Shown: positions 21,424 to 32,042, counted from the stretch's first letter. The stretch is 64,000 bases of DNA from Cryobacterium levicorallinum (GCF_004402405.1 NZ_SOFE01000012.1:1-64000); one strand, 5' to 3'. The notes: generated by a model from the sequence alone, not told the origin. Numbers and translations are program-made.

Positions 21424-22480
21424 AGTTCACCAGCAATCCGAGCGCCGCGCTCATCAACCCCACCACCACTGTGATGTGCAGGAGCGTGCGACTCGTGAAA
21501 GTCGTGCGCATAAGGGCGAGCATCTTGACGTCGATCAGGGCGCCGAACACGAGGAACGCCACGATACCGCCGGGAAGAAAAGTGCTACCAAAGGACAGTA
21601 CGAAGAAGGCATCGACGTTGGAACAGACCGCCACGATGAAGGCCAGGGCCATCATGGCCAGCACGGACCAGACCGGGTTGCTGCCGAGGGCCAGCAGCAC
21701 CGAGCGCGGCACGAACACCTGGGTGAGGGCGGCCACGGCCGATCCGATGAACAGGGCCGGCATGATGACCGAAGTCTCGCGAATGAAAATCTCGGTGGTG
21801 CGGCTGAACCGGCTCTCACGGCCGTGCTCATGATCGTGGCCTGCACCGCCGTGGCCGCTGGTCGAACCAACCGCGCAGGCGGCAGCGAACCTCGTCGTCA
21901 GCAGGCTTTGGGGGTCTGGGTGCTTGCTGAACAGCCAGCCGACGACGTTAGCGATCAGAAACCCGCCGAGCAGCCGGGCGACCAGGATGTGGCCGTCCCA
22001 GCCGAAGGCCTGGTGCGTGGTGATGATGGTGATCGGATTCAAAATAGGCGCGGCGAGCAGAAATGTGATCGATTCGGAGACAGTGAAGCCTCCCACCATG
22101 AATCCGCGCGCGAGCGGAACGTTGCCGCACTCGCAGACCGGAAAGAACATGCCGAGGAGCGAAATGGATGCCCGCCGCAAAATCGGATTGCGCGGCAGGT
22201 GCCGGGCCAGCACGCCGTGCGGCAGCCAGACCTGCACGACCGCGGACAGCAGAATGCCCAGAAAAACGAAGGGCACCGACTCGATGATGACGCTAATGGC
22301 GAGAGTGAGGGTGTCCTGTACCCGGTCGGGCAGCTGCCAGTCGGTGAGCTGCTCGTCGACGAAGGCCGGCGACAGGGCCCGCACGACGAAAACGGCGAGC
22401 ACCACCAACACCCCTGCGGTGAGGCCGAGAGGCCATCGCCGCAGGAGCGGAAGCCGCCCGCCGATTACGTCGTCGCCCAA
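21413..22480 (-). CDS. YraQ-type (UPF0718) permease
   Basis: 355 residues with about eight membrane segments in two related halves. Conserved family elements are LPHGVLARHLPRNPILR, ISLLGMFFPVCECGNVPLARGFM, FLLAAPILNP and VCSNVDAFFVLSFGSTFLPGGIVAFLVFGAL. The loop between the halves is His-rich (GHGGAGHDHEHG), which would suit a divalent metal. The start is TTG at 22480 with a weak ribosome-binding site, 14 bases after the RNase E/G stop. The pairing with TIGR03943 is strong context; the substrate is not known. Confidence 0.85.
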   Translation of the reverse strand: MGDDVIGGRLPLLRRWPLGLTAGVLVVLAVFVVRALSPAFVDEQLTDWQLPDRVQDTLTLAISVIIESVPFVFLGILLSAVVQVWLPHGVLARHLPRNPILRRASISLLGMFFPVCECGNVPLARGFMVGGFTVSESITFLLAAPILNPITIITTHQAFGWDGHILVARLLGGFLIANVVGWLFSKHPDPQSLLTTRFAAACAVGSTSGHGGAGHDHEHGRESRFSRTTEIFIRETSVIMPALFIGSAVAALTQVFVPRSVLLALGSNPVWSVLAMMALAFIVAVCSNVDAFFVLSFGSTFLPGGIVAFLVFGALIDVKMLALMRTTFTSRTLLHITVVVGLMSAALGLLVNYVA

Positions 22481-22494
22481 CTCGCTGCTCGCGC

Positions 22495-25407
22495 CTACTC
22501 GCCGTGCGGCGGCTGGCTGGTGGCAGAGGCGGCGGACGCGACCGGAACCGTTCCGGTCGCGGTCAGAATGGCCTGGCCGGCGGCACCACCAGCGGTTGTG
22601 ACGCGACGGCTGCGCGCGCGTCCCTGACCGGGCAGTTTCGGTTCTGGCAGGGAATCGAGCACGGAGTCCAACAGCTGGTCGGTGACCTGCTTGCTGGGGC
22701 GCCGCGTATTGCGGGTGGACTTCTGAACCGGGATGTCAAGAATTTCGACGGATTCCGACTGCTCGGGCGCGGGTGACTGCACGGCCGGCGCACCGGCTGC
22801 CAGGTTGCTGCGACCGCCACGGGTGCGGGGTGCTGCTTCCGTGGCGACCGACTCGACTGCCGGCTCGACTGTTGCCGCGGGTGCTGTCTCAGCGGCCGGG
22901 GCAGCGGATGCCGCTGGCTCGGCCGGCACGGTGTTCGCCGGTGCAGTGCTGGCCTGAACGGTGCTGGCCTGAACGGTGCTGGCCTGAGCGGTGCTGGCCT
23001 GCTCCGCCTGGCGGGCGCGGGCCTGTTCGGATCGCGACTGCTGGCCGCGCCCACCCTGGCCGCGCGAGCGCGACTGGCGACCACGCGAACGCTCGGTGCC
23101 CGTCGTCGGGTCGCCCGGTTCCGTGCTGACTGGCTCGGCTGTCGACTGATCCGCTGCTTCCGGTTGGACTCCGGCCTGCGCGGTACCGGCCTGCGCGGTA
23201 CCGGCCTGCGAGACCGCAGGTGCCGGAGCATCCGGTGCGGTCACGATGGCGATGGAACCGGTGCGGGTGATGGTGCGGGCGGCGATCAATGCGAGGGCAT
23301 GCTTGGCGTCTTCGGTTATGCCGTGCGTGCCCGCCCCGCTCTTGGGAGCGTCGGACGACGAGTTGGAACCCGCGTGCTGGTCGCGGTTGGAGCCGTCACG
23401 CTGGCCGGAGTTGTGCGCGTTGTCACCGTTGCTCGTGCCCCCGTTGCTTCCGCTCTTGGTGCGCGGGCGTCGTTCCTGCGGCGGCTGCGCCGTCTGGCGG
23501 TGCTTGATGACCGGGTCGTGGTGCACGATGATGCCGCGGCCAGCGCAGGCCTCACAGTTCTCGCTGAACGATTCGAGCAGCCCGAGGCCCAGCTTCTTGC
23601 GGGTCATCTGCACGAGTCCGAGCGAGGTGACCTCGGCCACCTGGTGCTTGGTGCGATCCCGGCTGAGGCATTCGATCAAGCGACGCGACACGAGGTCGCG
23701 GTTGCTTTCGAGCACCATGTCGATGAAGTCGACGACGATGATGCCGCCGATGTCGCGCAGGCGCAGCTGGCGCACAATCTCTTCGGCCGCTTCGAGGTTG
23801 TTCTTGGTGACGGTCTCTTCGAGGTTGCCGCCGCTGCCGACGAACTTGCCGGTGTTGACGTCAACGACGGTCATGGCTTCGGTGCGGTCGATCACGAGGG
23901 ATCCACCGGACGGCAGCCAGACCTTGCGGTCGAGGGCCTTTTCGATCTGCTCCGAGATGCGGTACTCGTCGAAGGCGTCGACCTCGCCCTCGTGGGTTTC
24001 CACGCGCTCGAGCAGGTCGGGGGCGACTTGACTGAGGTAGTTCTCAATCGTCGAGCGCACGTCGGGGCCGGCCACGACCATCCGCTGGAAATCTTCGTTG
24101 AAGACGTCACGCACGATCTTGACCAACAGGTCGGGCTCGCTGTGCAGCTCGGCGGGCGCCTGCGCCGACTCGACCTGCTCTGCGATGTTCGCCCACTGCA
24201 GGCGCAGCCGGTTGACGTCGACGGTGAGCTGCTCGTCGGTGGCGCCCTCGGCGGCGGTGCGCACGATGACGCCGACGTTGTCGGGCAGAACCTCCTTGAG
24301 GATCTTCTTCAGGCGGGCCCGCTCGGTGTCGGGAAGCTTACGGCTGATACCGTTCATCGACCCGTTGGGCACGTAGACCAGGTAGCGGCCGGGTAGCGAA
24401 ACTTGGCTGGTGAGGCGGGCACCCTTGTGGCCGATCGGGTCTTTGGTGACCTGCACGAGCACCTTGTCGCCGGGCTTGAGCGCGAGCTCGATGCGGCGGG
24501 CCTGGTTGCTGGTGCCGGAGTTCTCGGCGGCGGCGTCCCAGTCGACTTCACCGGAGTAGAGCACGGCGTTGCGGCCGCGTCCGATGTCGACGAAGGCGGC
24601 TTCCATGCTGGGGAGCACGTTCTGCACCCGGCCGAGGTAAACGTTGCCGATGAGCGAGGCGTCCTGGTTCTTGGCGACGTAGTGCTCGACCAGCACGCCG
24701 TCCTCGAGTACGCCAATCTGGATCTTGTTGTGCTTGGCGCGCACGACCATGAGGCGGTCGACGGACTCACGACGGGCCAGGAACTCGGCCTCCGTGATCA
24801 CCGGGCGACGACGTCCGGCATCGCGGCCGTCGCGACGACGCTGCTTCTTCGCTTCGAGCCGGGTCGAGCCCTTGATGCGCTGGGGTTCGGTGATGAGTTC
24901 GGGTTCGCGCGGGGCGCGCACCTTGACCACGGTGTTGGCGGGGTCGTCGGTACCCGAACGGTTCTCGTCGCCGGTGCGACGACGGGCCCGACGACGAACC
25001 GTCGTGGACTCTTCTTCCTCGTCGTCATCCAGCTCGTGCAGTCCCTGCTGCGATTGCTGCTGCGACGAGCGGATGCCGGTGCGCGCCGGCAACGGCAGAA
25101 TCTCCGGCGCCTGAAACAACAGGGAGAACGACGGGCGAACCTGGGCCTGGGCCTGACCGTCCTTCTGGTCGTCCGTCGTCTTGGCGCGCTCTGGCGTGGA
25201 GTCGGTCATCTGCTGCGCTCCGGTGACGTTGTTGTACTCGGCGATGGTCACCTTGTTAATCGGAGGCTCCGGCGGCATTGCGGGCGCTTCGATGGCGGGC
25301 GCTTCGGCTGCTGGCGCAACGGTCGGCACAGTGACCGGCGTCTTCCGGGTTGACTTGCGAGTGCCGAACAGGCTCTTGCGTTTTTTGTTTTCGTTGTCTT
25401 CCACCAT
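22495..25407 (-). CDS. rne: Ribonuclease E/G
   Basis: 970 residues of the actinobacterial RNase E type, with the catalytic core in the middle. The first 250 residues are low complexity and basic/acidic. An S1 domain starts near residue 257 (YLGRVQNVLPSMEAAFVDIG). The DNase-I-like catalytic part contains VVDVNTGKFVG near 515 and VVDFIDM near 559, whose aspartates bind magnesium. A zinc-link-type CEACAGRG is near 615. The last 330 residues are Ala/Gln/Thr-rich with short tandem repeats. The start at 25407 has AAGGAG upstream. It processes rRNA and decays mRNA. The upstream leader is long. Confidence 0.94.
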   Translation of the reverse strand: MVEDNENKKRKSLFGTRKSTRKTPVTVPTVAPAAEAPAIEAPAMPPEPPINKVTIAEYNNVTGAQQMTDSTPERAKTTDDQKDGQAQAQVRPSFSLLFQAPEILPLPARTGIRSSQQQSQQGLHELDDDEEEESTTVRRRARRRTGDENRSGTDDPANTVVKVRAPREPELITEPQRIKGSTRLEAKKQRRRDGRDAGRRRPVITEAEFLARRESVDRLMVVRAKHNKIQIGVLEDGVLVEHYVAKNQDASLIGNVYLGRVQNVLPSMEAAFVDIGRGRNAVLYSGEVDWDAAAENSGTSNQARRIELALKPGDKVLVQVTKDPIGHKGARLTSQVSLPGRYLVYVPNGSMNGISRKLPDTERARLKKILKEVLPDNVGVIVRTAAEGATDEQLTVDVNRLRLQWANIAEQVESAQAPAELHSEPDLLVKIVRDVFNEDFQRMVVAGPDVRSTIENYLSQVAPDLLERVETHEGEVDAFDEYRISEQIEKALDRKVWLPSGGSLVIDRTEAMTVVDVNTGKFVGSGGNLEETVTKNNLEAAEEIVRQLRLRDIGGIIVVDFIDMVLESNRDLVSRRLIECLSRDRTKHQVAEVTSLGLVQMTRKKLGLGLLESFSENCEACAGRGIIVHHDPVIKHRQTAQPPQERRPRTKSGSNGGTSNGDNAHNSGQRDGSNRDQHAGSNSSSDAPKSGAGTHGITEDAKHALALIAARTITRTGSIAIVTAPDAPAPAVSQAGTAQAGTAQAGVQPEAADQSTAEPVSTEPGDPTTGTERSRGRQSRSRGQGGRGQQSRSEQARARQAEQASTAQASTVQASTVQASTAPANTVPAEPAASAAPAAETAPAATVEPAVESVATEAAPRTRGGRSNLAAGAPAVQSPAPEQSESVEILDIPVQKSTRNTRRPSKQVTDQLLDSVLDSLPEPKLPGQGRARSRRVTTAGGAAGQAILTATGTVPVASAASATSQPPHGE
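22945..23000. repeat. Short tandem repeats in the RNase E/G tail
   Basis: Near-perfect 15-bp units (ctggcctgaacggtg) repeat about three to four times and encode Gln-Ala-Ser-Thr-Val/Ala blocks. A second, separate array of a 15-bp unit (cctgcgcggtaccgg) lies at about 23174-23212 and encodes Gln-Ala-Gly-Thr-Ala blocks. Both preserve the frame. Confidence 0.85.
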
Positions 25408-25725
25408 CGCTGGTGCGCTCCTTGACCGCTGTGAATGACCGCGCCATCCACCGGTTACTCTCTCGTGCGAGGTCTCCACCTGCGTGAAATCCCCGCGAAT
25501 CTTTTACTGCTGCACCCGGCTTTGACCCCCGGTGTAAATTCGGGGACCTGTGCTCTGGCTGCTAATACTGCGGGTCGTGGGACCCTTCTACTGGGCGACT
25601 TTTGCCCATTAAGCTCTGTACTCGTTAAGCACTGTGGCGTCTGCTTGAGCGCGGCTCAACGACTACCAACGATTATCGCATGCAATCGCACTAAGCCACG
25701 CCGTGCGGGTGGCATAATCACAAGA
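25408..25725. other. Divergent intergenic region between rne and VKOR
   Basis: 318 bases. On the minus side it contains the rne ribosome-binding site and, far upstream, a possible -10 (GATAAT, minus strand, near 25674), which would give a leader of roughly 250 bases. On the plus side it ends in the VKOR -10 (CATAAT at 25713-25718). I see no other gene in it. Confidence 0.5.
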
Positions 25726-26325
25726 GTGCCGCAGACAGAGCGTTATCACCGTCCAACGGGGCTGGCCTTTTTCCTGATCATCGCCGGAATCATCGCGTTT
25801 GCCGCCGCATTCGCCCTCACGCTGGACAAGATCCACCTGCTGGAGGATCCCAATGCGCAGCTCAGCTGCAGCTTCAGTGTGTTGATTGGCTGCGCGACGA
25901 ATCTGTCCTCGCCACAGGGCGCCGTTTTCGGTTTTCCGAACCCGCTGATCGGGCTCGCCGCCTGGAGCGTCGTGATCACGATCGGCATGGCCATTCTGGC
26001 CGGCGCCCGGTTTGCGCGCTGGTTCTGGGTCGGCTTCAACGTCGGTGTGCTCGGTGCGATCGTGTTTGTGATCTGGCTGATCGGGCAGAGCATCTTCGTG
26101 CTCGATGTGTTGTGCCCCTGGTGCATGGCCACCTGGGCGGTGACCATTCCGGTCTTTTTAGCCGTGACGCTGTACAACTTCAAGGTCGGCAATCTGCCGG
26201 GTGGGGCATCCGTTCGCCGCGCGGCTGCTGGGGCTTATTCGTGGATGTTCGTCATCACGATCGTCTGCTACATCGTGTTCTTCATCGTTGCCCAGGTCAA
26301 TATGGACGTGCTGAACCGCCTGTAA
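25726..26325 (+). CDS. Vitamin K epoxide reductase family protein
   Basis: 199 residues with about five membrane helices. It carries both VKOR cysteine sets: the loop pair around LSCSFSVLIGCATN and the CxxC active site in LDVLCPWCMATW; FGFPNPLIGLAAW is also typical. Bacterial VKORs reoxidise DsbA-like proteins with quinone and so drive disulfide formation outside the membrane. The GTG at 25726 gives a family-like N-terminus (PQTERYHRPTGLAFFLI), and a CATAAT box ends seven bases upstream, so the mRNA may be leaderless. The much longer open frame upstream is not used. No partner DsbA is adjacent. Confidence 0.9.
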   Translation: MPQTERYHRPTGLAFFLIIAGIIAFAAAFALTLDKIHLLEDPNAQLSCSFSVLIGCATNLSSPQGAVFGFPNPLIGLAAWSVVITIGMAILAGARFARWFWVGFNVGVLGAIVFVIWLIGQSIFVLDVLCPWCMATWAVTIPVFLAVTLYNFKVGNLPGGASVRRAAAGAYSWMFVITIVCYIVFFIVAQVNMDVLNRL

Positions 26326-26335
26326 CGATAACCAG

Positions 26336-26370
26336 AAAAGGCCCCCGTCTTCTCGAGACGGGGTCCTTTT
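26336..26370. terminator. Bidirectional terminator between VKOR and ndk
   Basis: aaaaggcccccgtct and agacggggtcctttt form a stem with one mismatch and a five-base loop, with A and T runs on the two sides. It can end transcription from both convergent genes. Confidence 0.88.
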
Positions 26371-26379
26371 AGATGGTGC

Positions 26380-26802
26380 CTAGTCGAACCAGAGCGCGAG
26401 TTCACGCGCGGCGGATTCGGGCGAATCGGAGCCGTGCACGAGGTTCTGCTGCACCTTGGAACCCCAGTCGCGGCCAAGGTCACCACGGATGGTGCCCGGA
26501 GCGGCGGTCGTGGGGTCTGTGGTTCCGGCCAGGGCGCGAAAGCCTTCGATGACCCGATTGCCGGCAACGCGGAACGCGACGATGGGGCCGCTCTCCATGA
26601 ATTCGACGAGGGGCTCGTAGAAGGGCTTGCCCGCGTGCTCGGCGTAGTGCGCGGCGAGCAGTGAGCGGTCGGGTTCGACGAGCTTCACGTCGACCAGGGA
26701 GTACCCCTTGGCCTCGATGCGCCGCAAAATTTCGCCGGTCAGGTTGCGGGCAACGCCGTCGGGCTTGACCAAAACGAGGGTTTCTTCAATCGGGGTGTTC
26801 AT
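26380..26802 (-). CDS. ndk: Nucleoside diphosphate kinase
   Basis: 140 residues, standard length. It equalises NTP and NDP pools through a phospho-histidine. The family signature is complete: TLVLVKPDGVARNL, then VAFRVAGNRVIEGFR, RGDLG, and the active-site His in NLVHGSDSPESAARELALWF. The ATG overlaps the DUF4233 stop by four bases (ATGA) and GGAG lies upstream. It is the last gene of the ileS-folC operon. Confidence 0.98.
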   Translation of the reverse strand: MNTPIEETLVLVKPDGVARNLTGEILRRIEAKGYSLVDVKLVEPDRSLLAAHYAEHAGKPFYEPLVEFMESGPIVAFRVAGNRVIEGFRALAGTTDPTTAAPGTIRGDLGRDWGSKVQQNLVHGSDSPESAARELALWFD

Positions 26803-27188
26803 TCAATCTCCTTGTGTTGATCTGGATGCGTGTGATCTATTCGGGAGCCGGTGACCATGCAGTAGGTCCACATGGCGGCAAACAGCGCGCCGACAAAAAA
26901 CATGGCCGGGGTGACGAACCCGGTGGCGATAATGATCGCCTGCAGCGCCCAGCCGATCGGGTACGACCAGCGGTAGCGGAGCAGTGGGATCAGGGCGACC
27001 ATGGCCGCACAGAGCAGCACGCCGCCGATGATCACGCCGAGCGGTGCGACCGGGCCGGGCTCGGTCGCCACGGACACCAGCCCCAGGGTGACGACGCCGC
27101 CCAGAAAGACGACGATGGTCTCGAAACCGAGCAGAATCGTCGCGAGCGACCGCTTGACCGAGCGCGGACCGCTCACTTCTCCATCCAC
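26799..27188 (-). CDS. DUF4233 membrane protein
   Basis: 129 residues with four membrane helices (FETIVVFLGGVVTLGLVSVA, VIIGGVLLCAAMVALIPLL, IGWALQAIIIATGFVTP and MFFVGALFAAMWTYCMVTG). This matches the DUF4233 family, which actinobacteria encode between folC and ndk. Function unknown. It overlaps folC by 16 bases and ndk by four, so all three are coupled. Confidence 0.9.
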   Translation of the reverse strand: MDGEVSGPRSVKRSLATILLGFETIVVFLGGVVTLGLVSVATEPGPVAPLGVIIGGVLLCAAMVALIPLLRYRWSYPIGWALQAIIIATGFVTPAMFFVGALFAAMWTYCMVTGSRIDHTHPDQHKEIE

Positions 27189-28648
27189 TCACCGGCGGCG
27201 GCGAGGATGATCGCGTCGCCGACTAGCACGATCGATCCGGTGACGAGCACAGCACGCTTGGGCGCCTCGGCGGCCCATTCACGGGCGCTCTCCAGGGCAC
27301 CGGCCAGGTCATCGAAGCGGAAGGTGATCTGGTCGCTGGTCCACTCGGCAATGTTGTCGGCGAGGTCGTCCATGCGCACAGCCCGCTCCGAGTGCGGCTC
27401 GGTCACGTAGAAGCGGTCGACCTGCGGCGCGAGCGCAGCGATGATTCCCTGCGCGTCTTTCTCGGCCAGAATTCCCACGACCACGGCGATTTCGTCGAAG
27501 TCGAAGTACGCCTCGAGGGCTGTTGCGAGGGCTGTGGCACCGTGCGGGTTGTGCGCGGCGTCCACGAGCACGGCCGGTTCGATTCCGACAAGCTGCAAGC
27601 GGCCGGGAGACGTCGCCGTCGCGAGGCCCTCGGCGAGGAGATCGCTGGCGAGGGCCTGGCTGCCGGCGCCGAGAAACGATTCGACGGCGGCAATGGCCAC
27701 GGTGGCATTCTGCGCCTGGTGGGTGCCGTAGAGCGGCAGGAAAAGTTCGCTGTAGGTGCCGGCCAGGCCGCGCACCGAGATGACCTGCCCGCCGACGGCG
27801 ACGGTGCTCGAGAGCAGTTCGAAGCCCTCATTCTCGAGGGCCAGCGTTGACTCGGTCAGTTGCGCTGCGCGATTAAGTTCGGCCTGCACCTCAGCGCTCT
27901 GCGCCGCCGAGACCACGGATGCCGCCGGCTTGATGATTCCGCTCTTGGTGCGGGCAATCTCGGCGACGGTATTGCCCAGGCGCAGCGTGTGATCGAGGGC
28001 GATCGGGGTGAAGACGGCGACCTGGCCGTCGGCGACGTTGGTGGAATCCCACTCGCCGCCCATGCCGACCTCGATCACGGCGACATCCACCGGCGCGTCA
28101 GCGAAGCAGGCGAATGCCAGCACGGTGAGCGCCTCGAAGAAGGTCAGCGGCGCTTCGCCGGCGGCTTCAAGCTCGCCGTCGACCAGCTGCAGGTAAGGCT
28201 GGATGTCGGTCCAGTTCGCGGCGAGGATCTGGTCGCTGATCGGTTCGCCATCGATGACGATGCGCTCGTTCAGCCGGACCAGGTGCGGACTGGTCAGCAG
28301 GCCGGTGCGCAGACCGTAGGCGCGCACGATGCTCTCGACCATACGACTCGTGCTGGTCTTGCCGTTAGTGCCGGCGATGTGAATGATCGGATACGACGTC
28401 TGCGGGTCGCCGAGGAATTCCAGCGCCCGACGCGTCGGTGCGAGACGCGGTTGCGGCTGGGCCTCGCCCACCCGCAGCAGCAGGGCGGCGAAGACGGCGT
28501 CGCCGGCTTCACGAAAAGCATTGAGCGGAGCCGGCTGGTTCATCGGCTCCTCATCGTCACCGCGACCGGTGATGCTCTTCCAGCCGGCAGTGTCGTCGTC
28601 GGGAGTGCCCTCAGCAGGGGCGTTGGTGTCAGACAAGGATGGCTCCAT
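27173..28648 (-). CDS. folC: Folylpolyglutamate synthase / dihydrofolate synthase
   Basis: 491 residues of the Mur-ligase-like FolC family, adding glutamate to dihydropteroate and folates. The P-loop [14 protein letters not shown] is near residue 90, followed by [14 protein letters not shown] and [28 protein letters not shown] is in the C-terminal domain. The first 35 residues are acidic and poorly conserved. The ATG at 28648 overlaps the ileS end by 20 bases. A TTG at 28636 behind GGAG, or the ATG at 28543 behind GAGGAG, are reasonable alternative starts. Confidence 0.94.
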   Translation of the reverse strand: MEPSLSDTNAPAEGTPDDDTAGWKSITGRGDDEEPMNQPAPLNAFREAGDAVFAALLLRVGEAQPQPRLAPTRRALEFLGDPQTSYPIIHIAGTNGKTSTSRMVESIVRAYGLRTGLLTSPHLVRLNERIVIDGEPISDQILAANWTDIQPYLQLVDGELEAAGEAPLTFFEALTVLAFACFADAPVDVAVIEVGMGGEWDSTNVADGQVAVFTPIALDHTLRLGNTVAEIARTKSGIIKPAASVVSAAQSAEVQAELNRAAQLTESTLALENEGFELLSSTVAVGGQVISVRGLAGTYSELFLPLYGTHQAQNATVAIAAVESFLGAGSQALASDLLAEGLATATSPGRLQLVGIEPAVLVDAAHNPHGATALATALEAYFDFDEIAVVVGILAEKDAQGIIAALAPQVDRFYVTEPHSERAVRMDDLADNIAEWTSDQITFRFDDLAGALESAREWAAEAPKRAVLVTGSIVLVGDAIILAAAGEWMEK

Positions 28649-31600
28649 TCACGCGTGCGACGGCAACAATGACGGCACCCAAATTGACATAGTGGTCGGC
28701 TTCAAAGCGCACGTAGTGTTCGACCGGCGCGCCGACGCGCGCTTCGAGCCACTCGGACGGCAGGTCGGCGGAGAATTCGCCCTGCGACGGGCGATGGGTG
28801 CTGAACGTCGTGGCGAGGGTTTCGTCCGCGACGTTCACCCCGAGGGCCAGGTCGAAGGAGTCGGCATCCGCTTCATTCTGAAACAGCAGATCGAGACGGA
28901 TGCGGTCGCTCACCTGAAAACCGGCCGATTTGCGGGTGTCCTGCACGGCGCGAATGAGGTCGCGGGCAAAGCCCTCGGCCTCGAGTTCGGGCGTGGTGCT
29001 GGTGGCGAGCAGGGCGAACCCGCCGCCGGGCAATAACGCCAGCGCGGTGCTGCCGTCACCCGCCTCGTTGTTCGCTTCGAGGGTCAGTTCGAATTCCCTC
29101 GGCTCAAGGGCGATGCCGCCGGCCGTCACGATGCCGTCGGTCTCACTCCAGTCGCCGGCGCGAGCGGCCTTGATCACCTGCTGCACCTGCTTGCCGAGGC
29201 GGGGACCGGCGGCGCGGGCGTTGACGACGAGTTTGCTGGTGACGCCGTACGCGGCGGCACTGTCATCTTCGAGCTCGATCAGGGTGACCGTTTTCACGTT
29301 GAGTTCGTCGCGGAGGATGCCGACGAACGCAGCGAGAGCGGACGTGTTTCCGGTGACGACGGTGAGGTTGGTTAGCGGCAGACGCACGCGCAGGCCGGCC
29401 TGTTTGCGCAGCGACAGCACGGTGCTACTGATCAGGCGCACCTGGTCCATCGCGGTGACGAGTTCTTCGTCGGCAGGGAACAGGGCGGCATCGGGCCAGT
29501 CTTCGAGGTGCACGCTGCGGCCGCCGGTCAGGCCCTGCCAGATGCGTTCGGTGACGAGCGGCAGCAGCGGAGCCGTGACCCGGCAGACGGTTTCCAGCAC
29601 GGTGTAAAGGGTGTCGAAGGCTTCGTGCGAGGTGGCACCGGCAGCGGCGCCGCCCCAGAACCGGTCGCGGGACCGGCGTACGTACCAGTTGGTGAGCACG
29701 TCGGCGAAGTCGCGCAGGCGGGCGGCGGCGACCGTGCTGTCGAGGGCTTCGAGGTCGCTCGTGACGCCGACGATGAGGTCGCGGGTCTTGGCGAGCAGGT
29801 AGCGGTCGAGCACGTCGGTCGAGTCGGTACGCCAGGTGGCGTCGTAGCCGGCGGCACCGGCGGTGTCAGTGGACGCAGACGCGTTGGCGTAGAGGGAGAA
29901 GAAGTACCAGGTGCTCCACAGCGGCAGCATGACCTGGCGGGTACCCTCACGAATTCCCTCCTCGGTGACGACGAGGTTGCCGCCGCGCAGCACCGGTGAG
30001 CTCATCAGGAACCAGCGCATGGCGTCGGCGCCATCGCGGTCGAAGACCTCGTTGACGTCGGGGTAGTTGCGCAGCGACTTGCTCATCTTCTGGCCATCGT
30101 TGCCGAGCACGATGCCGTGACTGACCACGTTCTTGAACGCCGGCCGGTCGAACAGGGCGGTGGAGAGCACGTGCAGCAGGTAGAACCAGCCGCGGGTCTG
30201 CCCGATATACTCCACGATAAAGTCGGCCGGGTTGTGCGCTTCAAACCATTCCCGGTTCTCGAACGGGTAGTGCACCTGGGCGAACGGCATGGAGCCCGAG
30301 TCGAACCAGACGTCGAGCACGTCCGTGATGCGGCGCATGGTGGACTGGCCGGTGGGATCGTCGGGGTTCGGTCGGGTGAGTTCGTCGATATACGGGCGGT
30401 GCAGGTCGGTCGGGCGCACCCCGAAATCGGCTTCCAACTCGTCAAGCGAGCCGTAGACATCCGTTCTGGGGTAATCGGGGTTGTCGCTTTTCCAGACCGG
30501 AATCGGGGAACCCCAGTAGCGGTTGCGGCTGATCGACCAGTCGCGGGCGTTGCCGATCCACTTGCCGAACTGGCCGTCTTTGACGTTCTCCGGAACCCAG
30601 TTCACCTCTTGGTTGAGCTCGACCATGCGCGGGCGAAAGTCGGTGACGCGCACGAACCAGCTCGACACGGCCTTATAGATGAGCGGGTTGCGGCAGCGCC
30701 AGCAGTGCGGGTAAGAGTGCTCGTGGCTGGCCTGGCGCAACAGCCGGCCGTTGGCCTTGAGCAGCGCGGTGAGCGGCTTGTTGGCGTCGCTCCAGAGCTG
30801 GCCGGCCACCTCGGAAATGTCGCTGAGAAACTTTCCCCCGTCGTCGAGGGAGAGAATGACCGGGATTCCGGCGGCCTCGCAGACCTTCTGGTCCTCCTCG
30901 CCGTAGGCGGGAGCCTGATGCACGATGCCGGTACCGTCGCTCGTGGTGACGTAGTCGGCGACGACGAAACGCCAGGCCTGCTCGGTGCCCCAGACTGCGG
31001 TGTCGGCGTAGTAGTCGAACAGGCGGTCATAGCCGACACCGGCGAGCTCGGTCCCGGTAACAGTGCGCGAAACGGATGCGACGGCGTCCGCCGCCGACTC
31101 ATAGCCCAGGTCCTTGGCATAGTTGCCGACCAGGTCGATGGCGATCAGGTATTCGGCGCCGAGTACTTCTGCCGTGGCATCGGCGGCCTCCCGCAGCACC
31201 TCGGCGTCCGGCGTGCCGTTCGGGCCGGCCGGAACGATGGCATAGGTGATGTCGGGGCCGACGGCGAGGGCCATGTTGGACGGCAGGGTCCACGGGGTGG
31301 TGGTCCAGGCCAGGGCACGCACCGCGGTCAGGCCGAGGGCTTCGGCCTTCGTGCCGATCAGCGGGAACGTGACCGTGACGGTCTGGTCCTGGCGCATCTT
31401 GTAGACGTCGTCGTCCATACGCAGCTCGTGGTTGGAGAGCGGGGTCTCGTCTCGCCAGCAGTAGGGCAGCACCCGGTAACCCTCGTAGGCGAGGCCCTTG
31501 GTGTGCAGCTGCTTGAAGGCCCAGATCACCGATTCCATGAAGGTGATGTCGAGGGTCTTATAGTCGTTCTCGAAGTCGACCCAGCGGGCCTGCCGGGTGA

Positions 31601-32042
31601 CGTACTCTTCCCAGTCCTTGGTGTATTCGAGCACCGACTCGCGGGCGACGGCGTTGAAGGCAGCGAGGCCCATCTCTTCGATCTGGCTCTTGTCGGTAAT
31701 GCCGAGCTTACGTTCAGCCTCGAGCTCAGCCGGCAGACCGTGGGTGTCCCAGCCGAAGCGGCGGTGTACTTGCTTTCCGCGCATGGTCTGAAACCGGGGG
31801 AACAGGTCTTTGGCGTATCCGGTGAGCAGGTGCCCGTAGTGCGGCAGCCCGTTGGCGAACGGCGGGCCGTCATAAAAGGTCCACTCTTCGGCGCCGGCGC
31901 GTGCGTCGATCGAGGCCTGGAAGGTGTCGTCGTTCTTCCAAAATTCCAGCACCTCGCTCTCGAGCGCGGGAAAGTTCGGTGACGGAACGATGGCCTCGGC
32001 GGGCGTGCCGTGGGGGGTCGTGTTGCGGCTCTTGGGGTACAA
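28629..32042 (-). CDS. ileS: Isoleucine-tRNA ligase
   Basis: About 1137 residues, class Ia, charges tRNA-Ile. The HIGH signature is [10 protein letters not shown] near residue 67; the KMSKS signature is [10 protein letters not shown] near 650. The editing domain lies between, with [16 protein letters not shown]. It is the long eukaryote-like form usual in actinobacteria. I take the TTG at 32042 as start because AGGAG lies seven bases upstream at the end of a T-box leader; the frame stays open upstream through the T-box, which is not coding. The operon continues with folC, DUF4233 and ndk. Confidence 0.94.
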   Translation of the reverse strand: MYPKSRNTTPHGTPAEAIVPSPNFPALESEVLEFWKNDDTFQASIDARAGAEEWTFYDGPPFANGLPHYGHLLTGYAKDLFPRFQTMRGKQVHRRFGWDTHGLPAELEAERKLGITDKSQIEEMGLAAFNAVARESVLEYTKDWEEYVTRQARWVDFENDYKTLDITFMESVIWAFKQLHTKGLAYEGYRVLPYCWRDETPLSNHELRMDDDVYKMRQDQTVTVTFPLIGTKAEALGLTAVRALAWTTTPWTLPSNMALAVGPDITYAIVPAGPNGTPDAEVLREAADATAEVLGAEYLIAIDLVGNYAKDLGYESAADAVASVSRTVTGTELAGVGYDRLFDYYADTAVWGTEQAWRFVVADYVTTSDGTGIVHQAPAYGEEDQKVCEAAGIPVILSLDDGGKFLSDISEVAGQLWSDANKPLTALLKANGRLLRQASHEHSYPHCWRCRNPLIYKAVSSWFVRVTDFRPRMVELNQEVNWVPENVKDGQFGKWIGNARDWSISRNRYWGSPIPVWKSDNPDYPRTDVYGSLDELEADFGVRPTDLHRPYIDELTRPNPDDPTGQSTMRRITDVLDVWFDSGSMPFAQVHYPFENREWFEAHNPADFIVEYIGQTRGWFYLLHVLSTALFDRPAFKNVVSHGIVLGNDGQKMSKSLRNYPDVNEVFDRDGADAMRWFLMSSPVLRGGNLVVTEEGIREGTRQVMLPLWSTWYFFSLYANASASTDTAGAAGYDATWRTDSTDVLDRYLLAKTRDLIVGVTSDLEALDSTVAAARLRDFADVLTNWYVRRSRDRFWGGAAAGATSHEAFDTLYTVLETVCRVTAPLLPLVTERIWQGLTGGRSVHLEDWPDAALFPADEELVTAMDQVRLISSTVLSLRKQAGLRVRLPLTNLTVVTGNTSALAAFVGILRDELNVKTVTLIELEDDSAAAYGVTSKLVVNARAAGPRLGKQVQQVIKAARAGDWSETDGIVTAGGIALEPREFELTLEANNEAGDGSTALALLPGGGFALLATSTTPELEAEGFARDLIRAVQDTRKSAGFQVSDRIRLDLLFQNEADADSFDLALGVNVADETLATTFSTHRPSQGEFSADLPSEWLEARVGAPVEHYVRFEADHYVNLGAVIVAVARVNGAILV

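Noticed and set aside
23164-24396. 410-codon plus-strand frame opposite RNase E/G
   Set aside because: Lies fully inside the conserved catalytic core on the other strand and shows no recognisable motif.
30117-31982. 621-codon plus-strand frame opposite ileS
   Set aside because: Length alone is impressive, but the opposite strand has both synthetase signatures and the frame has no start context or domain.
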